A stretch of 64,000 bases of DNA from Sphingomonas pokkalii (GTDB taxonomy: Bacteria > Pseudomonadota > Alphaproteobacteria > Sphingomonadales > Sphingomonadaceae). A model generated the notes under the pieces. It saw only the letters and a program-made list of their open reading frames with translations, was not told the origin of the DNA and ran no database searches. The position numbers and the translations under genes were made by a program. This document shows, piece after piece, positions 24,280 to 32,430 of the stretch; positions within the stretch are counted from its first letter, which is position 1; each line of letters opens with the position of its first letter. The stretch spans positions 3,556,009-3,620,008 of the forward strand of contig NZ_QENQ01000001.1 of assembly GCF_003096275.1 (NCBI RefSeq), given 5' to 3'.

Positions 24280-26273
24280 TGGGCCGTTCGTGGTGGTTGC
24301 CGGCGCTCGCGGCGGCGGCGTTGCCGGGCGCCGGCACTGCAGAGGCGCGTGTCACCCGATTCGTCGTGGAGCAGCGCAGCACCGTGCCGCCGGTGCGGCC
24401 CGGCGCGCCGGGCTATGTGATCCTGCGCGGCTATTATGAAGGCAGCGTCGATCCGCGCGATCGCCGCAATGCGATCATTACCGATCTCGCCGCCGCGCCG
24501 CGCCGCGCGAACGGCGGGGTCGGCTATCGCGCGACGTTCGCGATCGCCGTTCCGGCGGACCCCGCGCGCATCAGCGGCGTGCTGCTGTATGAGGTGCCGA
24601 ATCGCGGCAACGGCGACGTCGCCGCCGATGCGGACGGCCATGTGCGCGTGGTGAGCGGCTGGCAGGGCGATATCGTACCGCAGCCGGGCGTGCAGACGCT
24701 GGTCGCGCCGACGGCTCGGGGGCTTACCGGCTGGGTGCTCCAGCGCTTTGTCGGCGTCGCGGCGGGCACGGCCAGCATTCCCATCGATGGCGGGATCGGC
24801 CGCCCGACGCCGCGGCCGATCCCGGTCTCGCGCGACACCAGCGCGGCGACGCTGTTCGCCCAGGCCGGCGACGCCGCACCGCGCACGCCGATCGCGGCCA
24901 GGGATTGGGCGTTCGCCGATTGCCGCAAAGTGCCGTTTCCGGGCACGCCCGATCCCCGCCAGCTGTGTCTGCGCGGCGGCTTCGACAGGGCCAAGGCCTA
25001 TATGTTGGTCTATCGCGGCAAGGATCCGAAGGTGCTGGGCATCGGCTTCGCGGCGGTGCGCGACCTCAACGCCTTTCTGCGCGGTGCCAAGGCGGACGAC
25101 GCAGGCACGCCCAACCCGCTACGCGGCAGAATCCGCTGGGCGATCATGAGCGGCACCTCGCAATCGGGCAATTTCGTCCGCAGCCTGATCGCCCTGGGCT
25201 TCAACCAGGCCGAAGACGGGCGGCAGGTGTTCGACGGCGCCAATCCGAACATCGCCGCCCGCCAGGTGCCGCTCAACCTCCGCTTCGGCGTGCCGGGCGG
25301 CGCAGCGGGCATGTTCGAGCCGGGCAGCGAGGGTAGCCTGTGGTGGAGCCGCTACGACGATCGGCGGCGGGGTCGCGGCGTTTCCAGCCTGCTCGATCGT
25401 TGCACCGCGACGCGCACCTGCCCGAAGATCGTCGAGACCTTCGGATCGGCGGAGTTGTGGGGGTTGCGCATGGCACCGGGCCTGATCGGTACCGATGCGA
25501 AGGCGGACGTGCCGCTGCCGTCTAATGTCCGCCGTTACTACTTCCCCAGCGTGACCCATGGCGGTTCCCCTATCGGTGGCTTTCCGCTGGCGGGGGACCG
25601 GGCGTTTCCCGGAATGCCGGCCTGTACGCTGGCATTCAATCCCAACCCTTCCTCGGATACGCGCCGGGCGCTGCTCGCGGCGCTGGTGGCGTGGGTCCGC
25701 GACGGCAAGGCGCCGCCGCCAAGCCGCTATCCGATGCTGGCGCGGGGCGATCTGGTGGAGGCGAATGCCGCAGCGATGGGGTGGCCCAGGATTCCGGGCG
25801 TGCCGAGCCCCGACAGGATGCTCAACGCCCTGCCGGACTATGATTTCGGCGCAGGCTTTCGCACCGTCGACCTTAGTGGCGTGCTGACCCGCCAGCCACC
25901 ACTGGTCCGGGGCGTGATCCCGCAGTTGGTGCCGCGCGTGAATGCCGATGGCAACGAAACCGCAGGCGTGGCGTCGGTGCAGCTGATGGTGCCACTGGGC
26001 ACCTATACCGGCTGGAACCAGCTCGCGCAGGGATATGGCGCGGGCGGCAGCTGCGGCTTTATCGGCGGTTTCATCCCCTTTGCCCGCACCGAGGCGGAGC
26101 GGCTGGCCAAGGGCGATCCGCGGCCGTCGCTCGAGGCGCGCTACCGCGACCATGCGGGGTTCGTCGCGCGCGTTCGCGCCGCGGTGGCCGGGCAGATCGT
26201 GCAAGGCTGGCTGCTGCCCGACGATGGCGCGCGGCTGATCGAGGAAGCGGAGAAGAGCGATGTGCTGCGATAG
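24279..26273 (+). CDS. Secreted alpha/beta hydrolase-domain protein
   Basis: This 664-aa protein has an N-terminal signal-like segment (WWLPALAAAALPGAGTAEA) and matches the large 'alpha/beta hydrolase domain' family found in catabolic clusters. A nucleophile-like segment SGTSQSGNFVRSLIALGF lies near residues 290-307, preceded by a strand (RIRWAIM). The length greatly exceeds a simple hydrolase; the roughly 280-residue N-terminal part is a beta-rich domain of unknown function. GGGAGAGGCG sits before ATG 24279; a GTG one codon upstream is possible. It is coupled to the AtuA pair, so a role in releasing or trimming the transported ester is reasonable but unproven. Confidence 0.75.
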   Translation: MGRSWWLPALAAAALPGAGTAEARVTRFVVEQRSTVPPVRPGAPGYVILRGYYEGSVDPRDRRNAIITDLAAAPRRANGGVGYRATFAIAVPADPARISGVLLYEVPNRGNGDVAADADGHVRVVSGWQGDIVPQPGVQTLVAPTARGLTGWVLQRFVGVAAGTASIPIDGGIGRPTPRPIPVSRDTSAATLFAQAGDAAPRTPIAARDWAFADCRKVPFPGTPDPRQLCLRGGFDRAKAYMLVYRGKDPKVLGIGFAAVRDLNAFLRGAKADDAGTPNPLRGRIRWAIMSGTSQSGNFVRSLIALGFNQAEDGRQVFDGANPNIAARQVPLNLRFGVPGGAAGMFEPGSEGSLWWSRYDDRRRGRGVSSLLDRCTATRTCPKIVETFGSAELWGLRMAPGLIGTDAKADVPLPSNVRRYYFPSVTHGGSPIGGFPLAGDRAFPGMPACTLAFNPNPSSDTRRALLAALVAWVRDGKAPPPSRYPMLARGDLVEANAAAMGWPRIPGVPSPDRMLNALPDYDFGAGFRTVDLSGVLTRQPPLVRGVIPQLVPRVNADGNETAGVASVQLMVPLGTYTGWNQLAQGYGAGGSCGFIGGFIPFARTEAERLAKGDPRPSLEARYRDHAGFVARVRAAVAGQIVQGWLLPDDGARLIEEAEKSDVLR

Positions 26274-26421
26274 CCTGGCACGCGCCTTCGCCATTCCCGT
26301 TGCGGCCAGAGGCGCGCGGATCGATGCGTCCGGCAGGCGAGAACCAATGACGATTGCCCTGGCACCGGGCCCAATGCCGGCCTTTATGTGCGGGGCAGGA
26401 TAAACAGGGAGAATGAAGAGG

Positions 26422-28584
26422 ATGAAGCTTCGTTTGGAATGGCTCGCACTGAGCCTGGTGAGCAGCACGGCGCTGGCCCAGACCGTGCCCGTCAGCGATG
26501 GCGCGGCGGACGCCAAGGCGCGTGCCACCGAGGCAAAGATGACCGATGAGGAGCGGTTCCAGCTGCTGCACGGCATCATGCCGATCGCCTTTCCGGGCAC
26601 GCCGCCGCTGCCGCGCGCGGACCTGAAGCCGACGGCGGGCTGGATTCCCGGCGTGCCCCGGCTTGGCATCCCGGACCTGTATGAAACCGATGCCAGCCTG
26701 GGCGTCACCAACCCGCTGCAACTGCGCAAGGGCGATCATTCCACCGCCCTGCCGTCGGGCCTGTCGCTGGCCGCGACCTGGAGCCCGGAGATCGCCTTTC
26801 GCGGTGGCGTGGTCGCCGGCAACGAGACGCGGCAGAAGGGCTTCAACATCCTGCTGGCCGGTGGCGTGAACCTGGCGCGAGATCCGCGCAACGGCCGCAA
26901 TTTCGAATATCTGGGCGAAGATCCGCTGCTCGCCGGGCGCCTTGCCGGCGCGTCGATCCGCGGGATCCAGAGCCAGCGGGTGGTATCGACGATCAAGCAT
27001 TTCGCGCTCAACGACCAGGAAACGCTGCGCAACACCATCGATGCGCGGATCGACGAGAAGGCGTTCCGGGAAAGCGATCTGCTCGCCTTCGAACTGGCGA
27101 TCGCGGATGGCAAGCCGGGATCGGTGATGTGCGCCTATAACCGCGTCAATGGCGACTATGCGTGCGGCAACGACTTTCTGCTCAACCAGGTGCTGAAGCG
27201 CGACTGGGGCTATGCCGGCTGGGTGATGTCGGACTGGGGGGCGGTCCATGACGTCGGCTTCTTCGCCAAGGGGCTGGACCAGCAATCGGGCGCGCAGCTC
27301 GACAAGCAGGTGTTCTTCGACAAGCCGCTGCGGGCCGAGGTGACGGCGGGGCGCGTGCCGATGGAGCGCGTGCGTGAGAGCGTGCGGCGGATTCTCCGCT
27401 CGCTTTATGCGGTGGGCGCGGATGCGCCGCTGGCCGAAGGGCCGATCGACGAAGCCGCCCATGCCGTGGCGGCGCGGGGGGCAGCGGCGGCCGGCATCGT
27501 GCTGCTGAAGAATGATGGTGATATCCTGCCGCTCACCCAGGCCAAGACGGTCGCCGTGATCGGCGGCCATGCCGATATCGGCGTTCTTTCCGGCGGCGGA
27601 TCGAGCCAGGTGACGCCGAAGGGGGCCGTTACCATCCTGCCGCTCGGGGGCCGCGGCGTCATGGGGGCCTGGGCGCGCCAATTGTACATGCCGTCCTCGC
27701 CGCAGCGCGCGCTGGCCGCGGCGCTGCCGGGCGCGAAGGTCGACTATGACAGCGGCTATGACCTCGCCGCCGCCACCGCCTTTGCGAAACAGTCCGACGT
27801 GGCAATCGTCTTCGCGACGGCGTGGAGCAGCGAAGGCAATGATTTCAGCATGACCTTGCCCGAAGGGCAGGACGCGCTGATCGCTGCTGTCGCCGCGGCC
27901 AATCCCAACACGATCGTGGTGCTGGAAACCGGCAACCCGGTGAAGATGCCGTGGCTGGACAAAGTGAAGGCGGTGGTAGAGGCTTGGTATCCCGGTCAGG
28001 AGGGTGGGGCTGCCATCGCCGACGTGTTGACGGGCAAGGTCAATCCCTCCGGCCGGCTGCCGATCACCTTCCCCGCCGACGAAGCCCAACTGCCGCGCAC
28101 CGACATTCCCGGATGGGGCAAGCCGGAGGGTTCTGCCGATACCGTCACCTATGCAGAGGGCGCTGCCATCGGCTATCGCTGGCATGCGGCGAAGGGAACC
28201 AAGCCCCTGTTCGCCTTCGGGCATGGGCTAAGCTACACGCGATTCGAGCAATCGGGGCTGCAACTGCGCGGCGGCGCGCAGCCCGTGGCGACCGTGACCG
28301 TGCGCAACATCGGCGCGCGGGCGGGCACCGATGTAGTGCAGCTTTACCTTACCCGCCGGGCGGAGACTGACCTCCAGCGCCTTGCCGGCTTCGCGCGGGT
28401 GGAACTGGCGCCGGGCGAAAGCCGCACGATCACGATCCCGATCGAGCCCAAGCTGCTGGCCGATTGGACGCCGGAAGGCTGGCGCAGCCCGGCCGGGACC
28501 TATCGGTTCGCCGTCGCGCCTTCCGCCGCAGCTGCCGGCATCACGGCGGATATCCGCTTGCCCGAACGGCGCCTCGGCCGGTGA
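26422..28584 (+). CDS. Glycoside hydrolase family 3 beta-glucosidase-like enzyme
   Basis: This 720-aa secreted enzyme (signal peptide about 1-20, ending TALAQ) has the three GH3 modules: the N-terminal barrel with KHFALNDQETLRN and the nucleophile in MSDWGAVHD (Asp271), the alpha/beta sandwich domain (IVLLKNDGDILPL, then VVETG-like segments), and a C-terminal fibronectin III-like domain (DVVQLYLTRRAETDLQRLAG). GH3 enzymes remove beta-linked glucose, xylose or similar sugars from oligosaccharides and glycosides. An ATG at 26413 is also possible, but AGGGAGA abuts it, whereas spacing to 26422 is normal. It follows the hydrolase/AtuA operon by 148 bp, suggesting deglycosylation of plant glycosides. 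Confidence 0.9.
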   Translation: MKLRLEWLALSLVSSTALAQTVPVSDGAADAKARATEAKMTDEERFQLLHGIMPIAFPGTPPLPRADLKPTAGWIPGVPRLGIPDLYETDASLGVTNPLQLRKGDHSTALPSGLSLAATWSPEIAFRGGVVAGNETRQKGFNILLAGGVNLARDPRNGRNFEYLGEDPLLAGRLAGASIRGIQSQRVVSTIKHFALNDQETLRNTIDARIDEKAFRESDLLAFELAIADGKPGSVMCAYNRVNGDYACGNDFLLNQVLKRDWGYAGWVMSDWGAVHDVGFFAKGLDQQSGAQLDKQVFFDKPLRAEVTAGRVPMERVRESVRRILRSLYAVGADAPLAEGPIDEAAHAVAARGAAAAGIVLLKNDGDILPLTQAKTVAVIGGHADIGVLSGGGSSQVTPKGAVTILPLGGRGVMGAWARQLYMPSSPQRALAAALPGAKVDYDSGYDLAAATAFAKQSDVAIVFATAWSSEGNDFSMTLPEGQDALIAAVAAANPNTIVVLETGNPVKMPWLDKVKAVVEAWYPGQEGGAAIADVLTGKVNPSGRLPITFPADEAQLPRTDIPGWGKPEGSADTVTYAEGAAIGYRWHAAKGTKPLFAFGHGLSYTRFEQSGLQLRGGAQPVATVTVRNIGARAGTDVVQLYLTRRAETDLQRLAGFARVELAPGESRTITIPIEPKLLADWTPEGWRSPAGTYRFAVAPSAAAAGITADIRLPERRLGR

Positions 28585-28593
28585 AACCGCCAG

Positions 28594-28631
28594 CCACGGC
28601 CGCGCGCCCGAAACGGTGCGGCCGGCCGTGG
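28594..28631 (+). terminator. Hairpin after GH3 gene
   Basis: CCACGGCCG (28594-28602) pairs perfectly with CGGCCGTGG (28623-28631), with a 20-base loop. There is no T-run. Located 10 bases after the GH3 stop, it probably marks the 3' end of the catabolic unit. Confidence 0.4.
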
Positions 28632-28685
28632 CGACGGTCGCGAAGGCCGTTGCCAGCGGCGCGGCGGACGATAGAGTGCAATGCC

Positions 28686-29015
28686 ATGGCCGAGACGATC
28701 ACCCGATATCGCGATTTCTGGCCCTTCTATCTGCGCGAGCACGGGAAACCCGCGACGCGTGCCATCCATTATGCCGGCACGACGCTCAGCCTGTTCGCGT
28801 TCGCCGCCGGCCTCGTGTGGAGCGGGTGGTGGTTCCTCGCCATGCCGATCGCCGGCTATGGCTTCGCCTGGACCGCACATTTCGCCGTGGAGCATAATCG
28901 GCCCGCGACCTTTCGCTATCCGCTATGGTCGCTCCTGTCGGATTATCGCATGTTCTTCCTCTGGATCGGGGGGCGACTGGGTCCCCATCTGAAGCAGGCC
29001 GGCGTGGCCCGATAG
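28686..29015 (+). CDS. DUF962/Mpo1-like membrane protein
   Basis: This 109-aa protein starts MAETITRYRDFWPFYLREHG and has a HYAGT motif, two or more hydrophobic helices (LSLFAFAAGLVWSGWWFLAM), and AHFAVEHNRPATFRYPLWSL, all characteristic of the DUF962 family. Yeast Mpo1, a relative, is an iron-dependent dioxygenase in fatty-acid alpha-oxidation that uses conserved His residues; several His are visible here (HG, HY, AHF, EHN). The bacterial function is not established. The start ATG 28686 matches the family N-terminus, although the ribosome-binding site is weak. The gene stands alone, before the cysteine synthase gene. Confidence 0.8.
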   Translation: MAETITRYRDFWPFYLREHGKPATRAIHYAGTTLSLFAFAAGLVWSGWWFLAMPIAGYGFAWTAHFAVEHNRPATFRYPLWSLLSDYRMFFLWIGGRLGPHLKQAGVAR

Positions 29016-29061
29016 ATTGCCTTGCTTGCCGGGCAGGGGCAGGCAGCCCTATCTAGGGCCC

Positions 29062-30054
29062 ATGCATGTTCCCCAGAATAGCCTGGCGCTGATCGGTAAC
29101 ACGCCGCTCGTGCGCCTGAAGGGTCCCAGCGACGAAACCGGCTGCGACATCTTCGCCAAATGTGAGTTCGCCAATCCCGGCGCGTCGGTGAAGGACCGCG
29201 CGGCGCTGTATATCGTCGAGGATGCCGAGGCGCGGGGGCAGCTTTCGCCCGGCGGTACGATCGTCGAGGGAACGGCCGGCAATACCGGCATCGGGCTGGC
29301 GCTGGTCGCCAACGCCAAGGGCTATCGCACGATCATCGTGATGCCGGAGACGCAGTCGCGCGAGAAGATGGATACGCTGCGCGCGCTCGGCGCCGAACTG
29401 GTGCTGGTGCCCGCCGCGCCCTATTCGAACCCCGGCCATTTCGTGCACACCAGCCGCCGCATCGCCGAAGAAACGCCGAACGCGATCTGGGCCAACCAGT
29501 TCGACAACACCGCCAATCGCAAGGCCCATATCTATGGCACGGCCGAGGAGATCTGGACGCAGATGGACGGGCGCATCGATGGGTTCACCTGTGCTGCGGG
29601 CACCGGTGGCACGATCGCCGGGGTCGGCCTGGGCCTGAAGGCCAAGGACGAGACGATCACCATCGCGCTCAGCGATCCGCATGGTGCCGCGCTCTACGAA
29701 TATTATGCCTGTGGGGAACTGCGCGCCGAAGGATCGTCCGTGGCGGAGGGCATCGGCCAGGGCCGGATCACCGGCAACCTGGAGGGCGCCCCGATCGATA
29801 CCCAGTTCCGGATTTCCGACGAGGAAGGCCTGGAATGGGTGCGCCGGCTTCTTTCCGAAGAGGGACTGTGCCTTGGGCTTTCCTCCGGCATCAACGTAGC
29901 CGGCGCGGTGCGCCTGGCGCGGGCGCTCGGGCCGGGCAAGCGGATCGCGACGATCCTGTGCGACACGGGGTTCCGCTATCTTTCCACGCTCTACAATGCC
30001 GAATGGCTGGCCGCGAAGGGGTTGCCGGTGCCGGCCTGGCTGGCGCGGGACTGA
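29062..30054 (+). CDS. cysK: Cysteine synthase (O-acetylserine sulfhydrylase)
   Basis: PLP-dependent enzyme making cysteine from O-acetylserine and sulfide. The 330-aa protein shows IGNTPLVRL at the N-terminus, the PLP Lys44 in NPGASVKDRAA, the substrate-binding loop EGTAGNTGIG, and the phosphate loop GTGGTIAGVG. It lacks the N-terminal extension of cystathionine beta-synthase and the CysM-type signatures are not obvious. The frame opens at 29017, but ATG 29062 begins the conserved N-terminus. It completes the pathway with the serine acetyltransferase at 9.3 kb, though the two genes are 19 kb apart. Confidence 0.93.
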   Translation: MHVPQNSLALIGNTPLVRLKGPSDETGCDIFAKCEFANPGASVKDRAALYIVEDAEARGQLSPGGTIVEGTAGNTGIGLALVANAKGYRTIIVMPETQSREKMDTLRALGAELVLVPAAPYSNPGHFVHTSRRIAEETPNAIWANQFDNTANRKAHIYGTAEEIWTQMDGRIDGFTCAAGTGGTIAGVGLGLKAKDETITIALSDPHGAALYEYYACGELRAEGSSVAEGIGQGRITGNLEGAPIDTQFRISDEEGLEWVRRLLSEEGLCLGLSSGINVAGAVRLARALGPGKRIATILCDTGFRYLSTLYNAEWLAAKGLPVPAWLARD

Positions 30055-30103
30055 TGCGATGAATGCGTAAGGGGAGTCCCTTGGCACACAGGCGGTTCGG
30101 GAT

Positions 30104-30487
30104 GTGATAGACGCGCGGCTCGACAAGCATCCGCTTGCGCGTTACATTTATGCCACAGCCATGAAACTCGGACCCCGCCAAGACCCTAGCCAGGCAATGC
30201 AGCGCGTGCGCGTGGGCATGACGGGGCTTGCCGCGGTGATCCTGCTGATCGCGGTGGTGAGCGTGATCTATTCCTCGGCCAATCGCGAGGCGCCGGTAAG
30301 CGCGGCGGGGGCGTCGAACGCCGCGGTCGTCGCCAACCTTACCGGTAGCGACAATGTTTCCGCCGAAAAGGGGCGGGACGAGCCGCTGGCCGAGCTGGGG
30401 GTGGCGCCCGGCACGGATTCGACCGATCCTACGGCACAGGATCTCGCGCGCGAACAGGCGCATCGCCAGGATAGCGCCGGCCGCTGA
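30104..30487 (+). CDS. Hypothetical single-pass membrane protein
   Basis: I do not recognise a function. The 127-aa protein has a basic N-terminus, one membrane helix (GMTGLAAVILLIAVVSVIYS, near residues 38-57) and an Ala/Ser-rich acidic C-terminal tail, probably periplasmic. GTG 30104 is given as start; ATG 30161 (MKLGPRQDPSQAMQRV) is an alternative and would still keep the membrane helix. Neither has a strong ribosome-binding site. It lies between cysK and the dcw cluster on the same strand. Confidence 0.6.
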   Translation: MIDARLDKHPLARYIYATAMKLGPRQDPSQAMQRVRVGMTGLAAVILLIAVVSVIYSSANREAPVSAAGASNAAVVANLTGSDNVSAEKGRDEPLAELGVAPGTDSTDPTAQDLAREQAHRQDSAGR

Positions 30488-30769
30488 TCGCGCCGCCATC
30501 GCCCGCGACCGGGTTTCGGCGGGATTTCGCCCCACCATGGCCGTTGTACGGGGATGGCGGGGGATTTTGCGCCACCGGCAGCGCGGTTGAATCCACCCCA
30601 TCGGGATGATGTGCGATTCGCGCTTTCGTCTCTGCGAAAATATCATTCTATTTCAAAGTGGTGCCTTCTTTCGGCGGGAATCTGCCTGCCGCCTCCTCGA
30701 AATCATGGGCCGATCGGATTCCGATCGAAGCGTGGCGTGCCGTGGCGCCGCTCGGTCACCCCTTGCAGC
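30488..30769. other. Non-coding sequence upstream of dcw promoter region
   Basis: First 282 bp of the 495-bp gap before mraZ. No gene, RNA or repeat is supported here. The rest of the gap holds the 11-bp repeats, the candidate MraZ operator and the leader hairpin. Confidence 0.45.
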
Positions 30770-30813
30770 CATAAGGAAAACATAAAGGAAATATAAAGAG
30801 AACATACATTCCG
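30770..30813 (+). repeat. Four 11-bp A-rich tandem units upstream of mraZ
   Basis: Three near-copies in register, CATAAGGAAAA (30770), CATAAAGGAAA (30781) and TATAAAGAGAA (30792), then a degenerate fourth starting CATACATT (30803). In an otherwise G+C-rich region this 11-bp phasing, about one helical turn, suggests bending or a protein-binding array. Confidence 0.55.
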
Positions 30814-30836
30814 TGAGGGGCTGAGTGGTGGAAAAT

Positions 30837-30870
30837 CCCGTCCAATCCCCGCTCTGCCCGTTGCCTCCCG
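30837..30870 (-). promoter_or_regulatory. Candidate MraZ operator, four 10-bp-spaced repeats
   Basis: CCCG, CCCC, CCCG and CCCG occur at 30837, 30847, 30857 and 30867, exactly 10 bp apart; on the minus strand they read xGGG(A/C). In E. coli MraZ binds TGGGN repeats spaced by 5 bp (10-bp period) upstream of its own gene. A TATGAT -10-like hexamer lies just downstream at 30879-30884. The match is to spacing and GGG core, not to the leading T. Confidence 0.5.
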
Positions 30871-30898
30871 TGCTGTTCTATGATTAAAAGGCGAGGCT

Positions 30899-30922
30899 AA
30901 AAGGGGGGCACGACCCTTTTTT
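30899..30922 (+). terminator. Terminator/attenuator-like hairpin in mraZ leader
   Basis: AAAAGGG (30899-30905) pairs with CCCTTTT (30914-30920), 8-base loop, followed by TT. It lies about 60 bases before the mraZ start and downstream of the candidate operator, so it may act as an attenuator in the dcw leader. Confidence 0.4.
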
Positions 30923-30982
30923 CTCCTGTCGAAATTCTCTGCCGAAGCCGCGGAACGCCGTGGTTCCGGAGGCGGGGGAGTC

Positions 30983-31486
30983 GTGCCTTGGCTTGGGATT
31001 GGCATGGTGGACAGGGAGCTCTTCGAGGGATTTGCGCTCCAGGCGGTCGATCAGAAAGGTCGTGTCGCCGTGCCTGCCGACCTGCGCGCAGCGGTCGAGC
31101 GCAACTCCGAAGTCCGCCAGATCGTGATCGGCCTCCATGCGAAGGATTCGTGCCTCTCCGCGCATGACACCAGCTGGTCCAAGGAAAAGTACCAGCGCAT
31201 CGACCGGATCGAACAGCAGGCGATCGATCGCGGCGAACAGCCCGATCCCGCGGCGAAGCGTCGTGCCTTCGGCCAGGTCGAGCGCGTGCCGTTCGACGAT
31301 AGCGGGCGCTTCGTGCTGCCGCCCTTCTTCCGCGCCAAAGCCAGGATCGAGAAGCTCGCCTTCTTCGTCGGCAGCGGCGAGACGTTCGATATCTGGGCGC
31401 CCGACGTGCTGGAAAATGATCCCAACGCCGATCCGGCGCTGAAGGAAATCTGCGCCTTTCTGGTGCAGGCGCGAGGCTCGAAGTGA
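30983..31486 (+). CDS. mraZ: Division/cell wall cluster regulator MraZ
   Basis: MraZ is an AbrB-like DNA-binding protein that represses its own dcw promoter. The 167-aa protein contains two swapped-hairpin repeats: FALQAVDQKGRVAVPADLR (about 17-35) and VPFDDSGRFVLPPFFRAKAR (about 101-120), each with the GR(V/F) core. It is slightly longer than the E. coli protein, mainly between the repeats. The start is GTG 30983 because GGAGG lies 10 bases upstream; ATG 31004 is possible. It heads the cluster, its stop overlapping rsmH (GTGA), and a candidate operator lies about 115-145 bp upstream. Confidence 0.92.
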   Translation: MPWLGIGMVDRELFEGFALQAVDQKGRVAVPADLRAAVERNSEVRQIVIGLHAKDSCLSAHDTSWSKEKYQRIDRIEQQAIDRGEQPDPAAKRRAFGQVERVPFDDSGRFVLPPFFRAKARIEKLAFFVGSGETFDIWAPDVLENDPNADPALKEICAFLVQARGSK

Positions 31487-32430
31487 GCGCGGCGCCGCAC
31501 ATCCCCGTGTTGCTCGATGAAGTGATCGATGCGCTCGCCGTCGTGGCCGGCGAGCGCCATGTCGACGCCACGTTCGGCGCGGGCGGCTATACCCGTTCGA
31601 TCCTCGCGCGGGGCGCGGCCGTGGCGGCGTTCGATCGGGATCCTACGGCCATTGCCGGCGGTGCTGCCCTGGTGGCGGAAGCCGAGGGCCGGCTGGTGCT
31701 GATCCACGCGCCGTTCAGCCGGATGGAGCAGGAACTGGAAGCGCGCGGGCTGGCGCCGGTGGACGGCGTGACCCTGGATATTGGCGTTTCCTCGATGCAG
31801 ATCGATCAGGCCGATCGCGGCTTCTCGTTCCAGCAGGACGGCCCGCTCGACATGCGGATGGCGGGTGAGGGCATGTCTGCGGCCGAGTGGCTGAACGAAG
31901 CCGACGAAGCCGAGATCGCCGACATCCTGTTTCATTATGGCGAGGAACCACGCGCGCGCCGCGTGGCCAAGGCGATCGTTGCGGCCCGCCCGCTGACGCG
32001 CACGTCGGAGCTTGCCGGGGTCGTGCGCAAGGCGCTCGGCTATCGGCCGCATGACAAGAAGGACCCGGCGACCCGGACCTTCCAGGCGGTGCGTATCCAC
32101 GTCAACCGGGAGCTGGACGAGCTGGCCGAGGCGCTGGCCGCGGCCGAGCGGGTGCTGAAGCCCGGCGGCCGGCTGGCGGTGGTCACGTTCCATAGCCTGG
32201 AGGATCGGCTGGTGAAGCGCTTCCTGCGCGAGCGCAGCGGCAGCGAGCCGGCCGGTTCGCGCCATCGCCCGGCGATCGGTCCGCGGGCGGAACCGAGTTT
32301 TGAACCGCCCGCCAAGGCCGTGCGCCCGAGCGAGGCGGAAGTGGCGCGCAATCCGCGAGCCCGTTCGGCCACGTTGCGCGTCGCGCGGCGGACCGGCGCG
32401 GCGCCGTGGTCGAGTGAAGGAGCAGCGTGA
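31483..32430 (+). CDS. rsmH: 16S rRNA m4C1402 methyltransferase RsmH
   Basis: SAM-dependent enzyme that N4-methylates C1402 of 16S rRNA. The 315-aa protein begins HIPVLLDEVIDAL and has the SAM loop DATFGAGGYTRSIL, GVTLDIGVSSMQIDQADRGF and FSFQQDGPLDMRM, then a C-terminal VVTFHSLEDRLVKRFLRER. These are standard family signatures over the full length. GTG 31483 overlaps the mraZ stop and TGATG overlaps the next start. Its second position in the dcw cluster is conserved across bacteria. Confidence 0.95.
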   Translation: MSAAPHIPVLLDEVIDALAVVAGERHVDATFGAGGYTRSILARGAAVAAFDRDPTAIAGGAALVAEAEGRLVLIHAPFSRMEQELEARGLAPVDGVTLDIGVSSMQIDQADRGFSFQQDGPLDMRMAGEGMSAAEWLNEADEAEIADILFHYGEEPRARRVAKAIVAARPLTRTSELAGVVRKALGYRPHDKKDPATRTFQAVRIHVNRELDELAEALAAAERVLKPGGRLAVVTFHSLEDRLVKRFLRERSGSEPAGSRHRPAIGPRAEPSFEPPAKAVRPSEAEVARNPRARSATLRVARRTGAAPWSSEGAA

